From the NCBI GenBank assembly GCA_947174965.1, contig CAMWKY010000026.1, positions 1 through 13,215 of the forward strand: 13,215 nucleotides of DNA, given 5' to 3'. The position numbers and the translations under genes were made by a program. The notes beneath the pieces are model-generated. The model saw only the letters and a program-made list of their open reading frames with translations. It ran no database searches and was not told the DNA's origin. The stretch is from an uncultured Ruminococcus sp. Lineage in GTDB: Bacteria > Bacillota > Clostridia > Oscillospirales > Ruminococcaceae. Numbering within the stretch: position 1 is the first letter of the stretch; each line of letters opens with the position of its first letter. Positions 5,826 through 13,179 of the stretch are shown here, piece after piece.

Positions 5826-8159
5826 GTGAAAAAGATAATAGCATTTCTTTCTGCTGTTTCGATAATTTCCGCAATGCCTTTTTCAGCTTATGCGGTTGAA
5901 ACAGACTACACGGAATCAACCGAAACTATAAACAATCCAGCCTGCGGATATACTACTACTGTATGGGCGGTGTGCAAGCCACAGAATACACCTGTTTATA
6001 ATCCGACAGGAAATTTAGTTCTGTTTTTTATTGATATAGGCAACTTTTCAAGTGGCGCAAATTCAGACGGCAAGGACTATGATTTAGATGACGCTTTTTT
6101 CAGCGCATGGGACGAAACACTACAGAACTGCAAAGACAACGGCTGTATGGTTGCACTGCGTTTCAGATATGATGCAAACGGCAAGGACAATCCCGAACCT
6201 GAAACATTTGAGCAGGTACTCAATCATGTGCAGCAGGTGAAAGACAGCAGACTTCTTGAAAAGTACGCTGATATTCTTGCATACGTTGAATCGGGATTTG
6301 TCGGGAAATGGGGCGAACAGCACGGCGGAAAGTATACGTCCGTACAGTACAAGGCGCAACTTTTGCAGGCGGTGCTTGATGCTGTACCGTCGCCGATTCC
6401 AGTGACAGTGCGAACACCTGATATTTTTGCGGAGTGGGCAGGAATAAAGCGTTCTCAACTTGCGGACACTGAACTTATTGAAAGTCTCACTGAAAGCGAA
6501 TACTGCCCCGATATTCAGTCTTACAGAAACAGAATTGGCTTGTATGATGATGGCTATATGGGAAGCAACTCTGATTTAGGAACGTATGCAGACCGTGAAA
6601 TTGAAACAGCGTGGTTGAGAAATCAGACTTACACATCATATTTCGGCGGTGAATTTTCAGGCAATATAGAATTTGCAAAGCAGTATGATACATATCTTCC
6701 TGAAAATGCAGTTCCGGAGATGTACAAAACGCATTTAAGCTACATCAACAGCAACATCTTCCAGCTTTACAACGACTATGAATATTCCGCAGACTATGGC
6801 ATAACTGCCGACACTTCCGCATACTATGGAAAATCCGTATATAAATTTATCCGTGACCATATCGGCTATCGGTTTGTACTGCGCAACTCTGAAATCACGG
6901 CGGAAACAGTTCAGGGCGGTGATATTACAGTTAATTTTGATGTGGAAAATACAGGCTTTGCAAATGTTATCCCGAACACGAAAAGCTATGTCATTCTCGA
7001 AAAAGACGGCGTATATATGACAACTGACTGCAATATTGACTGCAAAAAATGGGACTCATGCACCGTATCGCATGAATCAGTTGATATAAAAATCCCCGAT
7101 AATATCGAATCAGGCGAATGGAACGTATATTTCAAGGTGAACGTCGGAACTGATGCGGATATACTGAACATGAACAGCAGGAGCATACGTTTCGCAAACA
7201 ATAACACATGGAACGGCACAATTGGTGCGAATCTTATCGGAAAGACTGTCATAACTGAATCACCTCAAAAAAGCTCCGACAATGCGCATTTTTATTCAGT
7301 CGGAAGCGGTATAACTGTTGACGGCATTATATCACAGTATGAATGGGACAAACCGTGTGCGGAGAGTGAAATATATACTTATGCCGACGAAAATTATTTG
7401 TATGTCATGACACCTATGTCAAATAAAAATACGTCTGCACCCGTATACAATATACAAATTACAAATGCGCAGGATAACGAAAGATATTGGCTATACTATA
7501 TGTCAAGCGGATTTGTGTACTTCAATAAAGGCGACTATAACGGCTGTCAGTGCAAATGGAGTGAGGACGTTGTTGAGTTCAGACTGCCACTTGATAAAAT
7601 CAATATGAAGTCGGGCGACAAGATAGAAAGACTGCGTATATTTTTGCAGGACAGCGGAAATGAATGGGCGGTAACAGGTGATGACAATGCCTATGATGTT
7701 AATGTTGAATCAGATTTCAGCGTATTTTCGGCATATTCAGACGTTTATCTCAATAAGGGCGAAAGCTATGAGTACACCATTATAACCGAATCGGACAACA
7801 TGAAATACGAATGGCTGAAAGACGGCGAAGCAATCCCCGAAACAAATAAAAGCATCACTGCAAAAGATGCAGGGGCATATGACGTAAAAATCACGTCCGA
7901 AACAGGCATTGAAAAGACAGTCCACGCTTTCAGGATATATGCCAATGAATCCGCATATTTAAAAGGTGATGCAAACTGCGACGGATATGTGAATATTGCA
8001 GATGCAACAGCGATAATTCAGCACATGGGAAACCGTGACAAGTATGGACTGTCGAAGCAGGGTCTTATTAATGCTGATGTTGACGGTGCGGACGGTGTAA
8101 CAGGTCTTGACGCACTGAAAATACAGGAACTTGAAGCAGGAATCATAGAAAGCTTGTGA
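5826..8159 (+). CDS. Secreted DUF4874/DUF4832 glycosidase-like protein with C-terminal dockerin
   Basis: A 777-residue secreted protein predicted to dock into a cellulosome. GTG start with GAGGTGA ribosome site overlapping the previous stop. Residues 1-23 are a signal peptide (cleavage near SAYA/VE). Residues ~34-350 fit the DUF4874 then DUF4832 pair, glycoside-hydrolase-like TIM-barrel families of unknown substrate: 'INNP.CGY' start, ALRFRYD (111-117), 'YVESGFVGKWGEQHGG' with WGEQH at 162-166, and HIGYRFVL from 345. E164 is a plausible catalytic acid, by inference only. A beta-rich segment follows (~353-485), then a CBM9-like 'I.VDGIISQYEW' region (~496-635), an Ig-like domain (~636-710, WLKDG) and a type I dockerin (714-777). 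Dockerin loop 1 is canonical (D715, N717, D719, N723, D726). Loop 2 is atypical (D751, D753, A755, T759, D762). It lies 9 bases after the kinase gene. Substrate unknown; plant polysaccharide is likely from the dockerin. Confidence 0.88.
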   Translation: MKKIIAFLSAVSIISAMPFSAYAVETDYTESTETINNPACGYTTTVWAVCKPQNTPVYNPTGNLVLFFIDIGNFSSGANSDGKDYDLDDAFFSAWDETLQNCKDNGCMVALRFRYDANGKDNPEPETFEQVLNHVQQVKDSRLLEKYADILAYVESGFVGKWGEQHGGKYTSVQYKAQLLQAVLDAVPSPIPVTVRTPDIFAEWAGIKRSQLADTELIESLTESEYCPDIQSYRNRIGLYDDGYMGSNSDLGTYADREIETAWLRNQTYTSYFGGEFSGNIEFAKQYDTYLPENAVPEMYKTHLSYINSNIFQLYNDYEYSADYGITADTSAYYGKSVYKFIRDHIGYRFVLRNSEITAETVQGGDITVNFDVENTGFANVIPNTKSYVILEKDGVYMTTDCNIDCKKWDSCTVSHESVDIKIPDNIESGEWNVYFKVNVGTDADILNMNSRSIRFANNNTWNGTIGANLIGKTVITESPQKSSDNAHFYSVGSGITVDGIISQYEWDKPCAESEIYTYADENYLYVMTPMSNKNTSAPVYNIQITNAQDNERYWLYYMSSGFVYFNKGDYNGCQCKWSEDVVEFRLPLDKINMKSGDKIERLRIFLQDSGNEWAVTGDDNAYDVNVESDFSVFSAYSDVYLNKGESYEYTIITESDNMKYEWLKDGEAIPETNKSITAKDAGAYDVKITSETGIEKTVHAFRIYANESAYLKGDANCDGYVNIADATAIIQHMGNRDKYGLSKQGLINADVDGADGVTGLDALKIQELEAGIIESL

Positions 8160-8166
8160 GGTGACT

Positions 8167-8673
8167 ATGGAAAGTATTTTGTTTTCAGAACAGGAAATCA
8201 GGAATAAAACGTCAGAAACAGGCAACTATATAAGCAGGAAATACAAGGATAAACCATTGCTTATCGTTGGCATACTCAAAGGCTCATTTGTTTTTCTTGC
8301 GGACTTAATCAGGGCGATAGATATACCGTGCGAAGTGGGATTTATGTGTGCTGAAAGCTATGAGGGTACGGAATCAACAGGCGAAGTCAGGATAACGCTT
8401 GACCTGAAACAAGATATATCGCAGTATCATGTAATTATTGCAGAGGATATAATTGACACGGGTCGAACTCTTAAAGCTGTTGCGGATATTCTGAAAGAAA
8501 GAAATCCGCTGTCGCTTGAAATAATCACACTTCTTGACAAGCCGTCACGCCGTATTGCTGATATTGATGCGGATATATCGCTTTTCACGATACCGGACTT
8601 GTTTGTTGTGGGATATGGGCTTGACTATAACGAAAATTTCAGAAATCTGCCGTATATTGCGGAATTACGATAA
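8167..8673 (+). CDS. hpt: Hypoxanthine phosphoribosyltransferase
   Basis: Purine-salvage enzyme that joins hypoxanthine (and usually guanine) to PRPP, making IMP or GMP in the cytosol. The 168-residue length fits the family (~175-180). Diagnostic motifs: the KGSF loop (38-41), a flexible-loop region around SYEGTESTG (64-72), the PRPP-binding signature EDIIDTGRTL (93-102) with catalytic D97, purine-contact K125 in LLDKPSRR, and the C-terminal VVGYGLDYNE.FRNLPYI. The ATG at 8167 is chosen because it has GAGGTGA (8158-8164), which overlaps the previous stop; an in-frame GTG at 8161 sits inside that ribosome site. The gene is often near tilS and ftsH in Firmicutes; here it follows the dockerin gene by 7 bases and precedes ldh by 15. 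Confidence 0.96.
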   Translation: MESILFSEQEIRNKTSETGNYISRKYKDKPLLIVGILKGSFVFLADLIRAIDIPCEVGFMCAESYEGTESTGEVRITLDLKQDISQYHVIIAEDIIDTGRTLKAVADILKERNPLSLEIITLLDKPSRRIADIDADISLFTIPDLFVVGYGLDYNENFRNLPYIAELR

Positions 8674-8688
8674 TAAAGGAGAAAATAT

Positions 8689-9642
8689 ATGAATACAAAC
8701 GGAAAAAAGGTTGTATTAATCGGAACAGGCATGGTTGGAATGAGTTTTGCGTATTCTATAGTAAATCAAGGCGGAATATGCAACGAACTTGTGCTGATTG
8801 ACATAAATAAGGAGCGTGCAATCGGTGAAGCTATGGACTTGAATCATGGACTTGCATTTGCAAAGTCGAACATGAAAATATACGCAGGAACTTACAAAGA
8901 CTGCAAAGACGCTGATATTGTCGTAATATCGGCAGGAGTTGCGCAGAAAGAGGGTGAAACACGTCTTGACCTTCTCCAACGCAATACAGATGTTTTCCGT
9001 TCAATTATAACACCTGTTGTAAAGTCGGGATTTGACGGTATTTTCCTCGTTGCAACAAATCCTGTTGACATTATGACACGTGTAACATACGAACTCTCAC
9101 GCTTCGGCGCATCTCGTGTAATCGGCACGGGAACTTCTCTCGATACAGCAAGACTGCGCTATCTTCTTGGCGATTATTTTACAGTTGACCCGAAAAATAT
9201 CCACGCTTACGTAATCGGCGAACATGGCGACAGTGAGTTTGTACCAGTTTCGCAGGTTATGCTCGGTACAAAGCACGTCACAGAAATCCTCGACAATGAC
9301 GGAAACAGCTACTGCATTGACGATATGCAGAGTATTGAGGAACAGGTGAGAACATCTGCATATAAGATTATTGAGGCAAAGCGTGCAACTTATTACGGTA
9401 TCGGCATGGCTATAACACGTATTGTCAAGGCGATTTTAGGGGACGAAAACAGCGTTCTTACTGTTTCGGCGAAGATGTGCGGAGAATACGACTGCAAAAA
9501 TGTATTTGTGGGAGTACCGTGTATAATCGGCAGAAACGGAGTGAAAGAGATACTTGAATTATCGCTCACGGACGAAGAAATGACGAAGTTCAAGTCATCT
9601 GTGGAAGTGCTTGACAGAAGTTTCGACGGTCTTAATATATGA
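8689..9642 (+). CDS. ldh: L-lactate dehydrogenase
   Basis: Reduces pyruvate to L-lactate with NADH at the end of glycolysis, regenerating NAD+. 317 residues, full length for the family. N-terminal Rossmann fold with GTGMVG (12-17) and D38 in LIDIN, which favours NADH. Catalytic set: H179 in GEHGDSE, D152 and R155 in SLDTAR, and R92 in the mobile loop. Q86 in AQKEGETR marks lactate rather than malate specificity (malate dehydrogenases have Arg there). R157 and H172 align with Arg173 and His188, the fructose-1,6-bisphosphate contacts of Geobacillus stearothermophilus LDH, so FBP activation is likely. AAAGGAG lies 6 bases before the ATG. The stop overlaps the start of the next gene (ATGA). No odd features. 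Confidence 0.97.
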   Translation: MNTNGKKVVLIGTGMVGMSFAYSIVNQGGICNELVLIDINKERAIGEAMDLNHGLAFAKSNMKIYAGTYKDCKDADIVVISAGVAQKEGETRLDLLQRNTDVFRSIITPVVKSGFDGIFLVATNPVDIMTRVTYELSRFGASRVIGTGTSLDTARLRYLLGDYFTVDPKNIHAYVIGEHGDSEFVPVSQVMLGTKHVTEILDNDGNSYCIDDMQSIEEQVRTSAYKIIEAKRATYYGIGMAITRIVKAILGDENSVLTVSAKMCGEYDCKNVFVGVPCIIGRNGVKEILELSLTDEEMTKFKSSVEVLDRSFDGLNI

Positions 9643-10688
9643 ACTTCATGAAAAAATCTGTTGCTGTTCTGTGCATGATGATGCTTACGGGTTGCGGAGA
9701 CGTTGCAACGCAGTCATCAGCCAAAACAGAAACAACTGTATCAGACGACGAAATATACAGCGGTATTGTGGAATCGCTTGAAAATATGAGTATGGAATCA
9801 GAATATCCGTGCGTTATTGATTCAGACAGAACTGAACGAATAATCAGCATAATCAACGAAAAACGCCCCGAACTGTTCTGGATTACAGGATTTACAACAA
9901 CAAGCTACCCGAAAAAGACAACGATAGAAATTGACGTTCTGAACGGCTATAAACCGACAGAACTTGAAACTATGTATCATGATATTGTCGCATCAGCGGA
10001 CGAACTTATCAGCAGTATACCGTCACATCTCGACACTTACGGAACAGTTGTTTTTGTGCACGACTATATAGTCTCCAACTGCGAATACTATATGGAGGGT
10101 GCGGACAGCGGAACTTTCGGACTTTGGAGCAATGCGTATGGTTGTCTTGTAAACGGTCGGGCAGTATGTCAGGGATATGCAGAGGCTTTTCAGTACATCA
10201 TGAATCGGCTTGATATTGAGTGCGGAATATGCAAAGGTGACACAAAAAGAGGTCGGCACGCATGGAATTATGTAAATATTGACGGCAAATACTACTGGAT
10301 TGACTTGACATGGGACGACCCTGTTTCAGAATACGGCGAAATCGGTGAAATAACACACACATACTGCCTTATTGATGACAACCGTCTTATGCGCACACGG
10401 ACTATCGACAGCAACTGCAACTTCATACCAAAATGCAATGAAATGCACGAAAATTATTTTGTAAAGAATGGTACATATCTCACAAGCTACAGCGATATTA
10501 CAGTTACTGAAATACTGAACAGGTATGCCGACAGAGGACAAGCGGAAATTATGTTCTCTGATGTGAGTGTGTATAATGATGCAATAGAAAATCTCTTTGA
10601 AAATGGCGGAATATGGGGACTCACGGACAGCGAACAGATAAACTACTCCGAAGATGATACCATGCTGATACTCACAATACGATACTGA
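9639..10688 (+). CDS. Lipoprotein with transglutaminase-like cysteine protease domain
   Basis: A 349-residue predicted surface lipoprotein. The N-terminus (MNFMKKSVAVLCMMMLTGC) is a lipoprotein signal with lipobox LTGC, lipidated at C19, followed by a Ser/Thr-rich spacer. Residues ~130-230 are a transglutaminase-core domain with an ordered triad: C177 in RAVCQGYAEAF, H207 in RHAWNYV and D222 in YYWIDLTWDDP. Bacterial members are usually peptidases or cell-wall-linked enzymes of unknown substrate. The remaining ~110 residues show no recognisable domain. The ATG overlaps the ldh stop as ATGA with no clear ribosome site, so translation is probably coupled to ldh; a second in-frame ATG at 9648 also leaves an intact signal. 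It is the last gene before the operon terminator. A role at the cell surface, possibly alongside the dockerin protein, is inference. Confidence 0.9.
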   Translation: MNFMKKSVAVLCMMMLTGCGDVATQSSAKTETTVSDDEIYSGIVESLENMSMESEYPCVIDSDRTERIISIINEKRPELFWITGFTTTSYPKKTTIEIDVLNGYKPTELETMYHDIVASADELISSIPSHLDTYGTVVFVHDYIVSNCEYYMEGADSGTFGLWSNAYGCLVNGRAVCQGYAEAFQYIMNRLDIECGICKGDTKRGRHAWNYVNIDGKYYWIDLTWDDPVSEYGEIGEITHTYCLIDDNRLMRTRTIDSNCNFIPKCNEMHENYFVKNGTYLTSYSDITVTEILNRYADRGQAEIMFSDVSVYNDAIENLFENGGIWGLTDSEQINYSEDDTMLILTIRY

Positions 10689-10695
10689 AAAAGAG

Positions 10696-10730
10696 AACTC
10701 CTCAAAATATGTAGTTTGAGGAGTTTTTTT
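10696..10730 (+). terminator. Terminator between convergent genes, probably bidirectional
   Basis: An 11-bp perfect stem (10696-10706 AACTCCTCAAA with 10715-10725 TTTGAGGAGTT), an 8-base loop and a T run to 10730. On the minus strand the same stem is followed by TCTCTTTTT, so it can also end the ParC-like transcript. It lies 7 bases past the lipoprotein stop and 7 bases before the end of the opposing gene. Confidence 0.93.
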
Positions 10731-10737
10731 ATCGGGA

Positions 10738-12969
10738 TTATAATGTCAGCTGATTCACTTCGCCTAATTCGTCCGACTTTTTCGGCGTACACGGAACAGA
10801 CTTCGCACGGTATTTCTCAAGATTTACGGCATTTTCGGGTGATACAATTTCAGCTGATGCAAGAGTGTTCTTTTTCAGCGTGACAACTTGTACTCCCTGC
10901 GTGTTTTTGGTGGACTTTTCAAGAATTTCTGCTGTATTGAACACAAGTGCCTTGCTGTCAGATGTGCGGAGCAGTATATCGCAGTCTTCACGGATAAATA
11001 TAGCCGACACCAGCGGAGACTTGTCGCTGTAAGCATTAATCAGCTTCTTGCGGTTTGTTTTCGTTTCGTAGGCACTCAACGGAACTTTAGCAACTTTGCC
11101 ATTCTCAAAAAAGAACATCATGAAACCGCTGTAATCGGTCGTTGCGACAAGAGTTTTCAGGCTTTCACCCTCATCAAAACAGAGTTTAGCGGGGATATAG
11201 TCGCCCATAACACTTGCTTTTGTGTCCTCAAATGTACTTGCCTTTGACTTGTAAGCCTGCGCCTTGTCGGAGAAGAATATAAGTTCGGCTGTATTTGATG
11301 ATTCGATAGTCTGTGAAATGAAGTCACCGTCTTTCAGCTTCTGCTCACTGCTCATACGGAGCGACTGCGGAGTGATTTTCTTGAAATAGCCACTGTCGGA
11401 CACGAAGATAAACACGGAATAATCGGGCGTATCGTCCTCAACTGTTTCGTCGTCAACATCAGACTGATAATAGAACATGGTTTTTCGTGGCATACCGTAA
11501 TTTTTGCTTACTTCTTTGAGTTCTTTTATGATGATTTTGTGGATTTTAGACAAGTCTTTCAGAATATCTTCCAGTTCGGCAATATCTTTTTTAAGCTGTT
11601 CAACGTCTTTCAGTCGTTTTTCAATATACTGTCTGTTGATATTACGAAGCTTTATTTCTGCAACATAGTCCGCCTGAATCTCATCAATACCGAAACCAAT
11701 CATCAGATTAGGCACAACGTCGTCCTCATTTTCAGTCTCACGAATTATAGCAATTGCCTTGTCAATGTCAAGAAGTATCTTTGCAAGACCCTCCAACAAG
11801 TGCAGACGGTCTTTTTTCTTTGCAAGTTCGTATTCCGTACGTCTCTGGACGCAGTTTTCACGGAATTTCACCCACTCTTGCAAAATCTCACGTACTCCCA
11901 TAACTTTCGGACTGCCGTCAATCAGTATATTGAAATTGCAAGGATAGCTGTCCTGTAGTGGCGTGAGACGGTATAATTTCTGCATCAGCTTGTCGGGGTC
12001 TGTACCACGTTTCAGGTCGATTGCAATTTTCAGTCCGTTTATGCCTGTTTCGTCACGGATATACGATATTTCACGCAGTTTGCCCGATTTCACCAAATCC
12101 ACAACCTTATTTATAATCGCTTCAACCGTCGTGGTGTAGGGAATTTCCGTTATCTCAATGCAGTTTGAGGACTTGTCATAGCTGTACTTGCATCTTAACT
12201 TGATACTTCCTCTGCCTGTTTCGTAGATTTTTTTGAGTTCGTCCTCATCATACAGCATAAATGCGCCATTCGGGAAATCCGCACCCTTTAATGTGCTGAT
12301 TATATCGTGATTCGGATTTTTCATAAGTGCTATAGTTGTTTCGCAGATTTCAGCGAGATTGAACGGACAGACGTTGCTTGCCATAGATACGGCGATACCT
12401 GTATTCGAGTTGACGAGTACGGACGGAAAAGTCACGGGGAGAAGTACTGGCTCTTTCATGGTATTGTCGTAGTTCGGCACAAAGTCAACCGTATTGCTGT
12501 CAATATCCCTGAAAAGCTCATTGCATATTTTTTCCAGCTTAACTTCCGTGTAACGAGATGCGGCGGCTTTCATGCCGGACGAATACTGCTTGCCGAAGTT
12601 GCCTTTTGAGTCGATATATGGGTGCAGAAGTGATTCGTTGCCCCTTGTGAGACGTACCATAGTTTCATAGATTGACTGGTCGCCGTGCGGATTCAGTTTC
12701 ATGGTTTCTCCGACAACATTCGCAGACTTCGAACGTTCTCTGTCGGGATTCAGTAGTCCGTGCTTATACATAATGTATAATATTTTTCTGTGCGACGGCT
12801 TAAAACCGTCTATTTCGGGCAATGCTCTTGATATTATGACACTCATTGCATACGGCATATAGTTTTTTCGAAGTGTATCAGTTATTTTTTCGTCAACAAC
12901 ACTGCCACTGTTTTCTATATAAGCATCATGACTGAATGTTTCTGTTTTGTTTTGTTTTTTTCTTGCCAT
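10738..12969 (-). CDS. Type II DNA topoisomerase subunit A, ParC/GyrA-like (divergent clostridial type)
   Basis: The DNA-breaking subunit of a type II topoisomerase (topoisomerase IV or gyrase family), which cuts and rejoins duplex DNA with an ATPase B subunit. 743 residues. The N-terminal breakage-reunion domain has SRALPEIDGFKPSHRKIL (~48-64), the QRDR region NPHGDQSIYET (93-103) and catalytic Y140 preceded by R139 in AASRYTEVKL. A coiled-coil stretch (~410-470, EKRLKDVEQLKKDIAELEDIL) is followed by a C-terminal beta-pinwheel-like region from ~490. I saw no GyrA box (QRRGGKG), which favours ParC. Relative to E. coli GyrA there is a ~3-residue insertion before PHGD, and position Ser83 is Gln98 here. 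CTCC at 12979-12982 is its ribosome site, 9 bases from the ATG. No B subunit gene is adjacent within the window; parE often lies directly upstream. Confidence 0.93.
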   Translation of the reverse strand: MARKKQNKTETFSHDAYIENSGSVVDEKITDTLRKNYMPYAMSVIISRALPEIDGFKPSHRKILYIMYKHGLLNPDRERSKSANVVGETMKLNPHGDQSIYETMVRLTRGNESLLHPYIDSKGNFGKQYSSGMKAAASRYTEVKLEKICNELFRDIDSNTVDFVPNYDNTMKEPVLLPVTFPSVLVNSNTGIAVSMASNVCPFNLAEICETTIALMKNPNHDIISTLKGADFPNGAFMLYDEDELKKIYETGRGSIKLRCKYSYDKSSNCIEITEIPYTTTVEAIINKVVDLVKSGKLREISYIRDETGINGLKIAIDLKRGTDPDKLMQKLYRLTPLQDSYPCNFNILIDGSPKVMGVREILQEWVKFRENCVQRRTEYELAKKKDRLHLLEGLAKILLDIDKAIAIIRETENEDDVVPNLMIGFGIDEIQADYVAEIKLRNINRQYIEKRLKDVEQLKKDIAELEDILKDLSKIHKIIIKELKEVSKNYGMPRKTMFYYQSDVDDETVEDDTPDYSVFIFVSDSGYFKKITPQSLRMSSEQKLKDGDFISQTIESSNTAELIFFSDKAQAYKSKASTFEDTKASVMGDYIPAKLCFDEGESLKTLVATTDYSGFMMFFFENGKVAKVPLSAYETKTNRKKLINAYSDKSPLVSAIFIREDCDILLRTSDSKALVFNTAEILEKSTKNTQGVQVVTLKKNTLASAEIVSPENAVNLEKYRAKSVPCTPKKSDELGEVNQLTL

Positions 12970-13005
12970 TTATATAATCTCCAATCTGTTAAAAATATTT
13001 CCCAT

Positions 13006-13091
13006 ACACTCCGCACTCCTGCGCACGCCCTATGCACGCCTTTTTGCACGCCATTTTTACCTATTTATAGCCATTCGCACGCTTGCACGCC
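13006..13091. repeat. Array of short GCACGCC motifs
   Basis: On the plus strand GCACGCC occurs at 13023, 13034, 13046 and 13085, with GCACGCT at 13077 and weaker copies GCACTCC at 13013 and ACACTCC at 13006. Starts at 13013, 13023, 13034 and 13046 are 10-12 bases apart, about one helical turn, so the copies face the same side of the DNA. The array begins 37 bases upstream of the ParC-like ATG. It is far too short and irregular for CRISPR. A multi-site protein-binding region or a simple-repeat expansion are both possible. Confidence 0.6.
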
Positions 13092-13107
13092 CTGAAGGCA
13101 AGTTTAT

Positions 13108-13113
13108 ATTATA
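13108..13113 (-). promoter_or_regulatory. Possible -10 box for the ParC-like gene
   Basis: A perfect TATAAT reads on the minus strand. The only -35-like hexamer (TTTACA, 13127-13132) is 13 bases away, too close for a standard promoter, so this is weak. If it is used, the GCACGCC array would lie in a ~130-base transcribed leader. Confidence 0.3.
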
Positions 13114-13151
13114 AAAGAGATTTTTCTGTAAATTATTCTGCCTGATTTTCT

Positions 13152-13179
13152 TTGCTGATGCCTGAATATATATTATAAT
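13152..13179 (+). promoter_or_regulatory. Possible promoter for a rightward gene beyond the window
   Basis: TTGCTG (13152-13157) and TATAAT (13174-13179) with a 16-base spacer. It points out of the window, so no gene can be assigned to it here; the AT-rich context makes a chance match possible. Confidence 0.4.

Noticed and set aside
8689..9642. Malate dehydrogenase as an alternative to lactate dehydrogenase
   Set aside because: The specificity position is Gln86, as in lactate dehydrogenases, and the fructose-bisphosphate contacts R157 and H172 are retained.
11539..11958. 139-codon plus-strand frame inside the ParC-like gene
   Set aside because: It is antisense to a well-supported topoisomerase gene, Phe/Asn/Leu-rich and without a ribosome site.
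13006..13091. CRISPR array or tandem repeat locus
   Set aside because: The repeated unit is only 7 bases with uneven spacers of a few bases and no Cas genes nearby.
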